Shown here piece after piece: positions 1-11,881 of a stretch of 64,000 bases of DNA. Made by a program: the position numbers and the translations under genes. The DNA is from Rhizophagus irregularis (Eukaryota; Glomeromycota; Glomeromycetes; Glomerales; Glomeraceae). A model generated the notes under the pieces. That model was given only the letters and a program-made list of their open reading frames with translations. It was not told the DNA's origin and did not search any database. Where the stretch lies: contig NC_089429.1 in assembly GCF_026210795.1 (NCBI RefSeq), positions 2,914,001 through 2,978,000 of the forward strand, written 5' to 3'. How positions within the stretch are numbered: the first letter of the stretch is position 1; each line of letters starts with the position of its first letter.

Positions 1-900
1 TGTTAATCCAGATATTCAGGAGTTATTATTTTATTGAACTTGGTTATATTGCTGTTTTATATAATTGCAAATCAATTTAAATCCTTTTTTTTTCTTATCA
101 ATTTCTTATTATACTTTTAAAAAAATAGTTAGATCATCTCTCATGCTCATAAAGCAGAAAAAACTACTATGCAGTTATCTTAATTTCATATTATTTACAT
201 TTAATAAAGTAAGACTTAGCTTTATACCTATCTTCTATTTTTTTGTTATTATAACCTAATTTGCATAATGGATAGATGGTTTCTCTCAAGATCTCACATG
301 ATGTTTCATTAGTAATTCTATAATAATCAAAATTTTTACTACTACATTTTCTATATAAATTAGAATATTAATTCAATATCTTGTTGCAAAAATAGAAATA
401 ATCATAAGTTGTAACTTAAATTGGGATGTAGATGATACATTTACTAGAAACATATCTGATAAAATTATTTCTAATTTGTTTAAATTTTATATATTTGTAT
501 AATAAAATTATATATGTCTGTATAATAAACTATATTAAAAATAATATATACTAATAAAATTTATGAAATCATAAATTTTACCTTATAATTACAAGTTACA
601 TTTTAAAATCCTATTTAATTTTATTATATATTTAATAGTTACATAAAAAAAACTTACCATGAAATTACATTTGCTTTTTTTAATTTATAAAGAATTTTAC
701 CTTATAAATTCTTGCTTAATTATTCTATATAATTTTTACTTTAGGCTTATGAGTAATCTCTATTAGAAGTAAGTAGTGTAATATAACACAAATGCAATAA
801 AAAATAAAACCCTTTTTATTTTATAAATTTTTTTAATAATTTACTATATTTTATATGTTTTTATTTGTATTGTATTACTCATCATATTTATTAGTTTATT
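1..900. other. AT-rich sequence without a supportable gene
   Basis: Both strands are broken by frequent stops. The short open frames are low-complexity Phe/Ile/Lys translations with no domain signature. I see no tRNA, rRNA or repeat array here. Confidence 0.6.
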
Positions 901-1880
901 TTATACATATTTTTTAATGTTATATATATCTTTTTTTTTCATTAGTATTAACTATTCATTCTTCACTTTGTTACTTCTACTTTCACTTCACTTTCACCTC
1001 TATTTCATTCCATTTTGACACTTTTACTTCTATTTATTTTATTTCATTACTTTGTTATTTTTTGTAAATAGTTCTTTTCACATTTTAACAACTTTAAAAC
1101 TTTAGTACCAATATTCTTGTAAATAGTAAATTTATTTTTGGTTTTTTGGAATTGGAACTTAATTTTCTTTAATTAACTATTTTTCTTTTTTTTAGTTAAC
1201 TTTCACTTCTTTTTCAGACTTTATTTTTTTTTTTTCTATCATACTTACTATTTTTTTTATTATCATTTCATTTTCTATTATTTTTTCCCATCACTATTTC
1301 ATTTGTCTTCTATCATTCTTTTTCCATCTTTATTTCTTTCACATTATTTTTTCATTTCTATTTCATACTATATTATTTTTTTATTACAATTTTGTTCTAT
1401 ATCATCATTTTATTCCTTTCATCACCATTTTGTCTTTATCATTTTTTTCTATTCCCATTTGGTTCTATATCATATTTTTATTATCATTTCATTTTATATC
1501 ATTTCTTTAGTCACCAATCATTTTTTTTTATCATAATTTTATTCTATATTGCTTTTTATCATCATTTCATTCCATATATACTATTTTTTTTCATTGCTAT
1601 TTTATCTGAATTGTGTTCTTTTTCCATTACTATTTCGTTTTGTAATTACTTTATTATTATTATTTTATTTTATACCATTCCTTTTATTACCATTTCATTT
1701 TATATCACTTTATTATTTCCTTTTATTACCATTTCATCTTATATCATTTTTTTTCTATCATTATTTCATTCTATATTGCTTTTCTTTATCTTTTTATTTT
1801 ATACTTTCCTTTTCATTGTTAATTTGTTATTTTGTCTTCTATTATTCTTTTTTTATTACCATTTCATTCTACAGTCAACT
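900..1880. repeat. Degenerate pyrimidine-rich minisatellite
   Basis: The plus strand is nearly all T and C. A motif of roughly 22-28 nt built around TTTATCATTATTTCATTCTATA recurs many times with drift, densest at 1250-1870. The overlapping 60-200 aa open frames (Phe/Ile/Ser/Tyr/Leu-rich) are translations of this repeat, not genes. The strand asymmetry is strong: G is almost absent from the plus strand. Confidence 0.75.
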
Positions 1881-2489
1881 TTCGATATATCAAAGTCACC
1901 ATTTAAGACTAAAACTTCAGTATATAGTGATCTTCAGTATATCAAATTTTTTTATATACTGAAATTTATATATTTTTTTAGAAACCTTCGTTATATTAAG
2001 ATTAAAATCATGTGACTTTCATCACGATGTTAGACCAACTGAAACCTTATGTTTACTGAATAGCAATATTTAATAAGCATTAAAATTTTATATTTATTAA
2101 GCAATAAATGCTTAATATATTAAATAAGTACTAAATTTTAATATTTATTAACCATTTAATTTATTAAGCATTTTATTAGTATTTTAAGTAAATACTCAAA
2201 TGCATTTTACCAACATACCTTATATTTTATAAGTGCTAATAATAAATATTAATAAATTACTTTAACCAATATCATGATGTTATTATACTATAAAAATTGT
2301 TACATATTTTACGTTTAACAAATCTTGTTGCTAATCCAATTATCTAACAATACTTGTTTTTTGTGCTTTTTGTAAAAATAATCAATTTTACTTTTCATAT
2401 CTTTTAAAGCAGCTAAATATTTAATGAAAAATAAAAATAAGAGAAAAATTCTTTTTCAAAACTATTAAAAAACGTTTTTAACATTTTTT

Positions 2490-3354
2490 TTCTAATACAC
2501 TATTATAGGGAATCAGTTACAACGAATCCCATAGGTGAGTTTCAAAAAAAAATTTCAAACCTCTTTTTTTTTAATATACAATTATAGGGAATCGGTTATA
2601 ACGAATCCCATAGGTGAGTTTTGAAAAATAATTTTTCGAAACTCATTTTTTTTATTATTCAATTGTAGGGAATCGGTTATAACGAATCATATAGGTGAGT
2701 TTCAAAAAATTCTTTTTCGAAACTATTAAAAAACGTTTTTAACGTTTTTTTTCTAATACACTATTATAGGGAATCGGTTATAACGAATCCCATAGGTAAG
2801 TTTCAAAAATTATTTTTCAAAACTATTAAAAAAATGTTAACTAACGTTTTTTATTATTCTATTATAGGGAATCGGTTATAACGAATCCCATAGATAAGTT
2901 TCGAAAATTATTTTTTGAAACTTTTAAAAAAATGTTAACTAACATTTTTTTATTATTCTATTATAGGGAATCGGTTATAACGAATCCCATAGATAAGTTT
3001 CGAAACTATTTTTCGAAACTTTTAAAAAAACGTTAACTAATGTTTTTTTTTAATTCTATTATAGGGAATCAGTATAACGAATCCCATAGGTAAGTTTCGA
3101 AAAATATTTTTTCGAAACTATTAAAAAACGTTAACGTTTTTTTTTAATTCTTTTATAGGGAATCGGTATAACGAATCCCATAGGTAAGTTTCGAAAAATA
3201 ATTTTTTGAAACTATTAAAAAAATGTTAACGTTTTTTTTTAATTCTTTTATAGGGAATCGGTATAACGAATCCTATAGGTAAGTTTCGAAAAATATTTTT
3301 TCGAAACTATTAAAAAAACGTTTTTAACGTTTTTTTTTAAATGTTCTATTATAG
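2490..3354 (+). repeat. Tandem array of about nine 78-100 bp units with micro-exon-like cores
   Basis: Each unit has a T-rich tract ending in TATTATAG, a 25-26 nt core beginning GGAATCGG and ending AATCCCATAG, then GTGAGT or GTAAGT in seven of nine units (ATAAGT in the other two). First core: 2509-2534. The spacer holds a hairpin-forming GTTTCGAAAA/TTTTCGAAAC pair and an AACGTT-like palindrome. A tenth unit is split by the two insertions at 3358-3872 and 3887-4120 and resumes at 4129. More diverged units follow at about 4226 and 4330. The cores look like exons with splice sites, but a structural satellite would also explain them. Confidence 0.85.
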
Positions 3355-3357
3355 GAA

Positions 3358-3872
3358 CACACGTCAAATAACCAAAAACAGGCAAAAAAAATGGCTAGAA
3401 TTGCATAAACTATTCGCAAATTTATATAAACTATTTACAAAAGGACCCCAGATATCTAATATAAAGGTCATAATGGACTTTTGGCCAAAAACACCCCTTT
3501 TTGCTGAAACTCAAAAAAACGTTTTTTGTAAATATCTCAGCATCCAGTAATTCAATTTTAATGAACTTTTTTTTATTTTGTAGCCCTCATTTAGCTCTAC
3601 AATTTAAAAAAAAGTTCATCAAAATTGGACCACTGGATGCCGAGATATTTACAAAAAACGATTTTTTGAGCCCCTGAAAAATAGGCCAATCTGCCGAAAG
3701 TGTGACTTATGACCTGTTTTGGAGATATCCGGGGTCCTTTTACAAATAGTATAGATTAATTCGCAAATAGCCAAAAACAGCCAAGAATAGCTAAGAATAG
3801 CCAAGAATAGCCAAGAATAGCCACTGCTTTTCACGCCATTTTTTTTGCCGATTTTTAGCATTTCGACCTGTG
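3358..3872. mobile_element. Non-autonomous CACTA-type element (MITE), TSD GAA
   Basis: Left end CACACGTCAAATAACC and right end, read inward, CACAGGTCGAAATGC are imperfect terminal inverted repeats that continue through an AAAAAAAATGGC block. GAA flanks both sides (3355-3357 and 3873-3875). Removing the element plus one GAA rebuilds a normal unit of the surrounding array. Termini starting CAC with 3-bp TSDs are the CACTA/EnSpm signature. It has no coding capacity and contains the hAT-type insertion at 3442-3738. A short AATAGCCAAG tandem run lies near 3770-3825. Confidence 0.75.
3442..3738. mobile_element. hAT-type MITE, AGGACCC family copy 1, TSD TTTACAAA
   Basis: The termini AGGACCCCAGATATC and GATATCCGGGGTCCT are inverted repeats. 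A perfect 8-bp direct repeat TTTACAAA flanks it at 3434-3441 and 3739-3746. Eight-bp TSDs are typical of hAT. The interior is itself palindromic (arms near 3525-3590 and 3605-3660), so the single strand could fold into one long hairpin. It is nested inside the CACTA-type element at 3358-3872. Confidence 0.85.
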
Positions 3873-3886
3873 GAAATTGGTATAAC

Positions 3887-4120
3887 TAAGGTTGCTTGCC
3901 GAAACCTAGAAGTTTAGGCAAGATGGCGTTTCGCCGAAAAGCGAAATTCTGCCGAAACTATATTAAAGTTATATTAAAAAACTGGCGAAACTTTGGAGAA
4001 AGGCGAAACTGCCGAAACTTATTATAAATGCCGAAACTGCCGAAACTCTGCTGAAACTATAATAAATCTATAGTAAAATTTTGACGAAACTAATCGTAGG
4101 ATTTTGAAGAGGTTTAGATA
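3887..4120. mobile_element. hAT-type MITE, TAAGGTTGCTTGCC family copy 1, TSD GGTATAAC
   Basis: It starts TAAGGTTGCTTGCCGAAACC and is rich in GCCGAAACT repeats. The 8-bp TSD GGTATAAC is at 3879-3886 and 4121-4128, in the core of one array unit. The right end lacks about 10 nt of the inverted repeat seen in the copies at 33562 and 38294 (the CAAGCAACCT block), so this copy has a damaged terminus although its TSD is intact. Confidence 0.85.
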
Positions 4121-4753
4121 GGTATAACGAATCCCATAGAATCCCATAAGTAATAAGTTTCGGAAATTTTTTTTCGAAACTATTAAAAAAATGATAATAA
4201 ACGTTTTTTTATTATTCTATTATAGGGAATTGGCTCTGATAGATGTATATACTGGAATCCCATAAGTAAGTTTTAACTTTTGAAACTTTTTTTAAAAAAC
4301 TTTCTTTAATGTTTTTTTATTTCTTTTGTAGAGAATTTGCTCCAACTTGGATACTGGATTCCAGATAAAATTTCAGTATTAGTAGTATTTCTGATTTTGT
4401 ATTTTTAATAATTAATAAATTTAAATATTAAATGTAATTATTGTAAAATATCAAATAAATTTAAATAAAAATGTAGATTTTCTTATTGTTATAAATTTAT
4501 CAAAAAGTTATCAATCGGTATACTGATATGTCAAATAGTAAATATCCAGTAAATATCCTATTGGTAACTATTAATACCCGATTATACTCTATTGAATATC
4601 CTGATTAGTACCTGAGTATCCTCCTTTTGCGCCATCTTTTGGCAGCAATCGGGTTTACCGATTGATGAAAATTTTTAAAAAAATAGTGACCAATCAGATG
4701 GAATTCAGTCACCTGATTGGTCCCCGATTTGACATCGTTCGACTAGTGTGATC

Positions 4754-5042
4754 AGGACCCGGATATCTTCAAAACAGGTCATAAAGATTTCACACTTTTG
4801 GGCAAAGCATTGGCCCATTTTTCGCGCTCAAAAAATCGTTTTTTGTAAATATCTCGGCATCCAGTGGTCCAATTTTGATGAACTTTTTTTTAAATTGTAG
4901 AGCTAAATGAGGGCTACAAAATAAAAAAAAGTTCATTAAAATTGAATTACTGGATGCTGAAACGATTTTTTGAGTTTCAGCAAAAAGAGGTGTTTTTGGC
5001 CAAAAGTCCATTATGACCTTTATATTAGATATCCGGGGTCCT
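4754..5042. mobile_element. hAT-type MITE, AGGACCC family copy 2, TSD GTGTGATC
   Basis: The ends AGGACCCGGATATCTTC and GATATCCGGGGTCCT are inverted repeats, with perfect 8-bp TSDs GTGTGATC at 4746-4753 and 5043-5050. The body is the inverted counterpart of the element at 3442-3738, with the same internal palindrome around the AAATATCTCGGCATCCAG block, so the two copies sit in opposite orientation. Confidence 0.85.
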
Positions 5043-5420
5043 GTGTGATCTTTAGTATATCATGGCTTCAGTATATCGAGAGTATACTGTATATTATTTC
5101 TTATTACTCTTTTTATTCTTTTTTATTCCTTATCATTCTTTTATTTCGACTAAGTGTTAAAAATTAAAAATTAAAGGTGTACACAATTTTTTATTTTTTA
5201 GTTGATCATATAAAAAAATTATATAAAGTTACACAAATAAAATAATTAAGTTTCATTAATAATACTATTAATTAATTATAATTACGTAACACTGGTGTTG
5301 ACTACTAATAATGGTAAATAGCAAACTTCTATCTTTTATTATACTTGTAAAATATTATATCTTTATATAAAAATTAAAAACAATATTTTAAATCCTTTTT
5401 AATATACTAAATAAACTAAA

Positions 5421-5957
5421 CACAGGTCGAAAAGTGAAAAATCAGGCATCAATCAGTCACCAATCGGTCACCAATCAGGTACCTGATTTGTGACCGATTG
5501 GTGACTGATTGGCATTTTCGCTAAATATCGTCACCAATCAGGCAGTTTGCTAATTTTTGATCTAGTGATCAGAAAAGGATGAAATATAGCTCATTGGAAT
5601 CGTCTCAACATGACGAATCTAATAGTAGTAAAATCGCATCTCTAGGATTAATAGTTAATAAAAAATTAAATAAAATATAAATAATACATTTTTATTTTTA
5701 TATTTTACTTAATTTCTCATCAAGTATTAATTCTAGAAATGCGATTTTACTACCATTAGATTTGTCATGTTGAGATGATTCCAATGAGCTATATTTCATC
5801 CTTTTCTGATCACTGGATCAAAAGTTAGCAAACTACCTGATTGGTGATGATATTTGGCAAAAATGCCAATCAGGCACCAATCGGTCACCAATCAGTCACC
5901 AATAAGCTACCTGATTGGTGACCAATTGGTGCCTGATTTTTCACTTTTCGACCTGTG
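5421..5957. mobile_element. Fold-back MITE with CACAGGTC termini
   Basis: Two arms of about 235 bp (5421-5655 and 5723-5957) are near-perfect inverted repeats around a loop of about 70 bp. The termini are CACAGGTCGAAAAGTG and CACTTTTCGACCTGTG, flanked by AAA on both sides. A 3-bp TSD fits CACTA, but AAA in AT-rich DNA is weak evidence. Subterminal repeats CACCAATCAGG/CCTGATTGG occur several times in each arm and could be transposase sites. No coding capacity. Confidence 0.8.
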
Positions 5958-7975
5958 AAATAAAATTGTAAAGTAAGCAAAAATATATATATTATAATTT
6001 TTAAAAAATATTAGTATATAAAGGTTAGTATCAAAATATAATAAAATAAAAAAATTAATAATAATTAAAAAATTTAGTAAAAATCATTAAAAGGATATAT
6101 TATTGTATATATAAAAAAGTTTATCAATTAAAAAACTATTTTATTAATTAAAATAATTTAAATAAATACACAAAAAAAATATTTAAAAAATATTAATTAT
6201 TTGAAAAAATAGTAAAAATACATTAAAAAATGACTAAAAAAAAATGTTAAAAATAAATATTTTATTAATTTAATTTTAAAAAATATAATTTATTAATAAT
6301 ATATAATAAAATAACATTTTTTTTATTACTTTTATAATACTAATAAATAGTATAAATTTATATAAAAAAAATTAATATTTTTGATAAAGGTTTTTACTTC
6401 AAATCATTAGAGAAGTGATTATTATTGTTGGTCAGAATTATTAATTTTTACTGGTACTATATTTTTTAATACTAGTTAATTGTCATAATTTCAGTTATTG
6501 GTGAATGGTGATCATCACCTTTGGTGATAGTTAAAAAAATTCTTTAATAAATTTACTATAAATTTAATTTTTTTCATAAAGTTTTGTTTTAGATTAATTT
6601 GCATATATCTTATTACTGATCAAATAAATAAAATATATAACAACTCTTTAATGTAAAAAAAAAAACAAATAAATTTTTTATATTAAAATATTTATTTATT
6701 ACATACTTAATTTTATAATTTTTTAAAAAAAATTATATTATATAATAAAAATTTTAATATAAAAAACAATTAATAAGCTGATAATTAAAAAGTAATAGAA
6801 TCTTAAAAAATATATATAAAGATAAAATTCAATCAAAAAAAAAATTTACTATAAACTCTAACAAATTACTGACTAGTATTATCTAAAAAGGAATAAACTA
6901 CATAATTTTTTGAATTTATTTTAAGCATTATCTCTACTTATCTAAAAATTTTCTGGATTCTGATAACCTTTATTAAAAATAGCTAAATTTTATTTAATTT
7001 AAAAAAATATTTTTTATATTTATAGATTTAGTAGTTAATAACTTAATATACAATTACAAATTAAAATCTTTAGTTAATAAATTACTTTGGTTTCTGATTA
7101 TTTTAATAGAAATATGCTAAATTATATTATTATTATTGAATCTACCTATCAAATAATTATAATATTTTAATATTTTGTAAAAATAATACAGTACGTTACC
7201 TCTATACTCAACCAATAACTTATACTGAGTAGCATGCATTAATAACATTAAATTTAACAATAAGGATTTCTTTATAACTTTCAAAAAAAGTCAAGATTTC
7301 TTAACCATATTTACAGTTTAATATGGAACTCAATTAGTTTATAAAATGTACCAATAACTCATTTCCATCTAAAAAGAATTAAAGATTCAATAGGGATATA
7401 CTTGGTCAAATTATAACCTATTTCAGGATTGTGCTACCCCATGCTAAAATAAAATTTACAGATTACAAGATGATTACCAGACAAAAACCGGACAATTTGC
7501 CCAGTGTAATTATAATCACCCAATAATCACATCGTACGCAAAAATTCAACAACAATGATAAAGCCATTTTACGTGATAAGTTCTAATTTTTATTTAATAG
7601 TTACGGTCTTGATCATGCATAGTAACAATTTTTTTACTTTTTCCGGAACAATTTATGTCCTTATTACAAAACGGAGTTTTAGCAAATCCCAATTTTTTTA
7701 TAGTAAATAATTTATTTGTCATTATAAAATAAAAATATTGTTTTAGTTAATAACATTATTTATTATTGTACAACAAATAATAATATCAGTACATAAAAAT
7801 CTGCAATATTAGTATAGTAAACAAAAATAGGTTCATGAAATCCGCATGACCTAATTAAGATGAGATGAACGATAACAAGAATTATTTATTCGTATGTATT
7901 AATTTCAATATCAACATTTACAAAATATAAAATTTTCAAATCAATTATACATGTGCTTGCACAGCACACGGACAT
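5958..7975. other. AT-rich sequence without a supportable gene
   Basis: Mostly A/T runs with no open frame of note. From about 7400 the composition becomes less extreme (for example near 7430-7510), but no coding pattern, RNA gene or repeat is convincing. Confidence 0.55.
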
Positions 7976-7979
7976 CCTA

Positions 7980-8335
7980 CAGAATTGTTTCCCAGAATTT
8001 TACTTTTGAGAGGAACTCTGACTCATCCTAGCACCTTTGGCAGTCTGTGACAGAATTATGACAACATTCATTCTCCAGACTCATCCAGAAAACATTCGGG
8101 CTCATCCTAGAATTAAACCAAAAGTGCATACGAAAGATTTGTTTCTCAGGAATTCAGACTCACCCAATCACTTTTGGCAATCTGTGACAGATTTATGACA
8201 GAATGCATTCTCCAGACTCATCCAGAGAACATTCGGACTCATCGGACTCATCCAAGCACTCTGAAATCAAAAATACATCCGAAAAATCATCTCTCAGGAA
8301 CTAGGTTTCATCCTAGTACCTCCAATTCTTTTTTG
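7980..8335. repeat. Direct tandem duplication, period about 137 bp
   Basis: A block including TCTGTGACAG and CATTCTCCAGACTCATCCAG occurs at 8044 and again at 8181, with flanking CTCAGGAA and GACTCA segments also duplicated and a partial third copy near 8298. It is less AT-rich than its surroundings. The 65-aa plus-strand frame at 8174-8371 is a by-product of the repeat and shows no domain. Confidence 0.7.
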
Positions 8336-8859
8336 CAACTTTATCTTCATTATCATCCTCTCGCTCTTTAATTGATATTATTATTTATTAAGTATACACA
8401 ATGCTTTCCATATTTGTATTAATTTTAACCTATCATCATATGCTTTTGGAATTGTAATGTGTCCAGGCTAGATAAAAAAAGGAAAGAGGTGATAAGCCCA
8501 AAATCAAGCAAAAATATCTATACTTGAAAAAGGATTTTCATTCTCTCCTGACAATTGTGTATTCATCCTCTTTTCTACGGCATTTAAATGAACGAACATC
8601 TTTCGTAACCCGTATTTTCAATACAATTTATATACTTGTAATATACACGTGCCTTCAATCCACTCATACAGAATTTCTTTTGTTATTCACAAGACTTTTT
8701 GGTGGCATTTGTCCAATATAAATGGCCAGGCAAAAGGCTTTGGAGAATTAGTGAATCATCCGTCATAAACAAATTTCTTGTATTAGTCAAGTAAATCACA
8801 AAGAAAAAGATTAAACAAATAAATAAATTAAACATAAATTTACCTGAACATTTGTTGAC

Positions 8860-9930
8860 AAAATGCCAAATCCGGTAGCCTCTATGGAATATATACTTTA
8901 ACGGTGTGATGGAGACCAGTTTTGTCCTTTGTATAATTTAATTATTATACTTCCGTCGTGCTAAAACTGTATACATCACAGAAATTATACTGGTTCGAGT
9001 TGCCTAATGGATAAAGATCATAGCGTCATAATTCTTTTCAATTAATTCAATTCTAAATAAATATAACTACCGTCAAAAATGCGGAATAACACACGCGTCT
9101 TGCTGTTGGAATTATCTGCCTATCATCACAGTATGTAGGTTCCGGTGCTAAATAGCATAAAGTATCCCCAAGTTTGACATTACGTATGGTTATAGGACGC
9201 GGGTAAGGATAAAATTAAGTTGAATTAATAACAATTAATAAAATAAGATTTATGAGATTATGTTCATCAAATAGAGTCATAGAGGTCCTTTCCGAGTACC
9301 CTCATTGAAAACCTTGTCCGCTTGTATTGAATGATTTGAATCCTAAACACTTTTGTAGGCAAAGTTCAGTATCATCATACACTTTTGGTTAACAGAGAAA
9401 ATTAACAAATCGATGACGATTATCACGTGATTTTGGCACACAACGCGAATCTGGTTTATTCAAGTCATCGAACTCGTTACGTAAGACACGTAATATACGT
9501 AAGATTTAACCAATCGAATTCGTCAAAAACCCCATACCTAGGATGGTAACTTGGGAGTTGGGACTAACTGTAAAATGTTTGATTCCGAATATATATAATA
9601 TTTTTTTTTATCAAAGAACTTTTTTCACATTTTAGGGATTACTTAATCTTGTATCATGGAAATTGTATATTCGAAAGAAAAAGTAAGATATATTATTTGA
9701 GTAATAATAAAGTCAATTAGAAACGTTAAAACTTACAATTGTAAAATTTCTGGAGGATATTCTATGATTATATGAACTGGTTTGAATGTATATCTCTGCC
9801 AGTTGAATATTCAGTCATTCTCAGCCCAAATGACTCCTCCATCATCGCCTCAGAAATCCACTTAGCCTCGATAGGATCGAGTGGTTCACTGGCAAAATTA
9901 ATAATCCTTGGAATATATATATACTCTATA
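8860..9930 (-). pseudogene. Possible decayed or intron-rich gene, unidentified
   Basis: Several minus-strand stretches read as ordinary protein rather than AT-biased noise: about 9920-9770 (contains EPLDPIEAKWISEAMMEESF), about 9480-9385 (NEFDDLNKPDSRCVPKSRDN), about 9210-9070 (NVKLGDTLCYLAPEPTYCDD) and about 8990-8860 (contains TGLHHTVKVYIP). Plausible acceptors (TTTTGCCAG, CCATTAG) precede some of them, but in-frame stops remain and I could not join them. I do not recognise the family. It could be a real multi-exon gene, a dead gene or chance. Confidence 0.25.
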
Positions 9931-9989
9931 TGGCGTATCTTAATTCATCGTATACAATAGGTTTATTAGTGTTGGATAATAATAATACA

Positions 9990-11881
9990 CGTGATATATA
10001 TGGGATTTAACTCGTATTCCGCCATAGCGATGTAATAAATTTGGAAATCAAAATATTAAAATTCTAACTTTTACAGTAAAATAAAATAAACATTTATTTG
10101 ACAAAAAAAAAAAATTAATTTAAAAAAGATTGAAATTAAAAAAAAAAAAACGCCAAAGTTTATCTATTATTTTGAATAAATTATTATGTGTAATTTTGTT
10201 TGTTTGTCACTAGTGAATGTGGGGAAGGAAAACATTCTATTTATGATATAAATTACGATAATTCTGCAGAATGTTAATCAATTTATGGGTCATTTGATAT
10301 TTTAAAAAAAAAAACTTGAGACCTTGATTTAGTTCAAGTTTTTTTTAAAAAATTTCCCACCAATGTTACAAACAATCTTCAACATATACTTTGTAGTAAC
10401 TCTGTAGTAACTTTTTTGATTGTGAAATGTTTAGCTATCGCGAAGCTTATCAGTTAATTCAATTACATCACGGTGACGGATTGAAAAAAAAAAGTAGAAC
10501 AGCGGAGTGCAGAAAAAAAGAGAGTCACACCACATATTAAGGACAATGGTCGTTGAAGATCTTTTCTTGCCAAAAAAACAGGTATTATTCCTATGTAAGA
10601 AAGCATGAATTATCAACATTTTCATGTTAAAATTACTGCAAGATTAGTTAATGGGCTGTTTAATTTTCAGTGACACACGAAAACGACAGCAAGTTGCATG
10701 ATTTCTTTGTTTTTTTAATGCGCTTTTTTACGGATATTTGTAACTTTATGTCATGCGTAGATCCGATTTTCAAGACAAAGTCTCTTTTATATTAACCCAA
10801 TTTTACCTTTTTTAAAATTTAAGTGATTTCAATAATGAATGCATGAAAAATATTTTTTTTTTTTTTTTTAATATTTACCTTATCCGTTATTTTAATAGTT
10901 ACAAAAATCTCTAAATCCCTTCAAATCTATCACCTCATTTCTCACCTGATTCAGATAATCCAGATACCTGGAGTTGTACTATAACTCGGCTTACCCCACA
11001 AACTCTCTTTCTTGTGACATTTCTCTTTTTATCACGGATGTAGTTTACGTAGTGTCACAACTTGCTTGGCTGATTTTCTCTGATTACATTTTGCATTAGT
11101 ACTTATTTACAATAAGAAATTTTATTTTCCTGTTCTTTTTGTACTCTTTTAACCCCTTTCTATTTTTTTCAGCCCCCTTTGTTACCAATAAAACAGTACC
11201 ATTAAATATATATATATATAAAAAAAAATTCAAATTTTTATTTTTCACTTTTTTCAAAGCGGACAATTATTTTTTCGTTGTCTCTTTATCATATCATAGA
11301 TCCTTTTACATTTTTTTTTTTCTTTTTTTATCATTTAATATTGTCCTTCACGCGCTTCCTTTCCATACTTGATTAAAAAAAAAATTATATGTCGTAACCC
11401 ATACCTTACATCACATTTACATTTTTTTATTTTAATTTTAATATTTAAAGTATCATTAATAAATCAAAAGCATTCATTATATAAATGCATTGTCTCCCTA
11501 TACTATTTTTCTTTCATTAGTCCTTTATTAAAATCATCGAATCTCGGGAGAATTTATTATTCTGTTCGTTCACGAAGACAGAAATAAATAAAGAAGAGTA
11601 TAGGGTATAGTTTATATAAACTCTCACTATTATTCTTTTTTACCATAATAAAAAAAAGCTTACATACTTTTCGTTATAATTTAGAGGTGTATTCTACTCT
11701 ATTGACCTCGATAATTATTATTTAATATTTAGTTAGATTTTAATAAATAACTGAGTTATTTCCTCAATTATAAAAAATCAAGGTTTCTTTTTTTTTCTTT
11801 TAACTTTTTTCTCTGTCGTTTTTTACCTGCCGCAGTAATAACTTATATTATGTATTGTATTTTATCATTTCTTTTAAAAAG
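9990..11881. other. Intergenic region upstream of the kinase gene
   Basis: No gene is supported. Homopolymer A and T tracts are frequent. Near 10980-11090 the composition is more balanced. The last 120 nt before the kinase start (about 11780-11830) form a strong pyrimidine tract, a common feature of fungal core promoters or 5' leaders. Confidence 0.45.

Noticed and set aside
1303-2015. Overlapping plus-strand open frames of 77-207 aa, Phe/Ile/Ser-rich
   Set aside because: They are translations of the pyrimidine-rich minisatellite and several frames are open at once, as expected for G-poor DNA without stop words.
2490-3354. CRISPR-like array
   Set aside because: Units repeat almost wholly including the spacers, the host is eukaryotic, and there are no cas genes.
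8990-9030. tRNA-like stretch GTTGCCTAATGGATAAAG
   Set aside because: It resembles a D-arm of tRNA-Arg, but no acceptor stem, anticodon arm or GGTTCRANYCC T-arm can be assembled downstream, even allowing an intron.
10431-10625. 64-aa minus-strand frame
   Set aside because: No domain, biased composition, no splice or context support.
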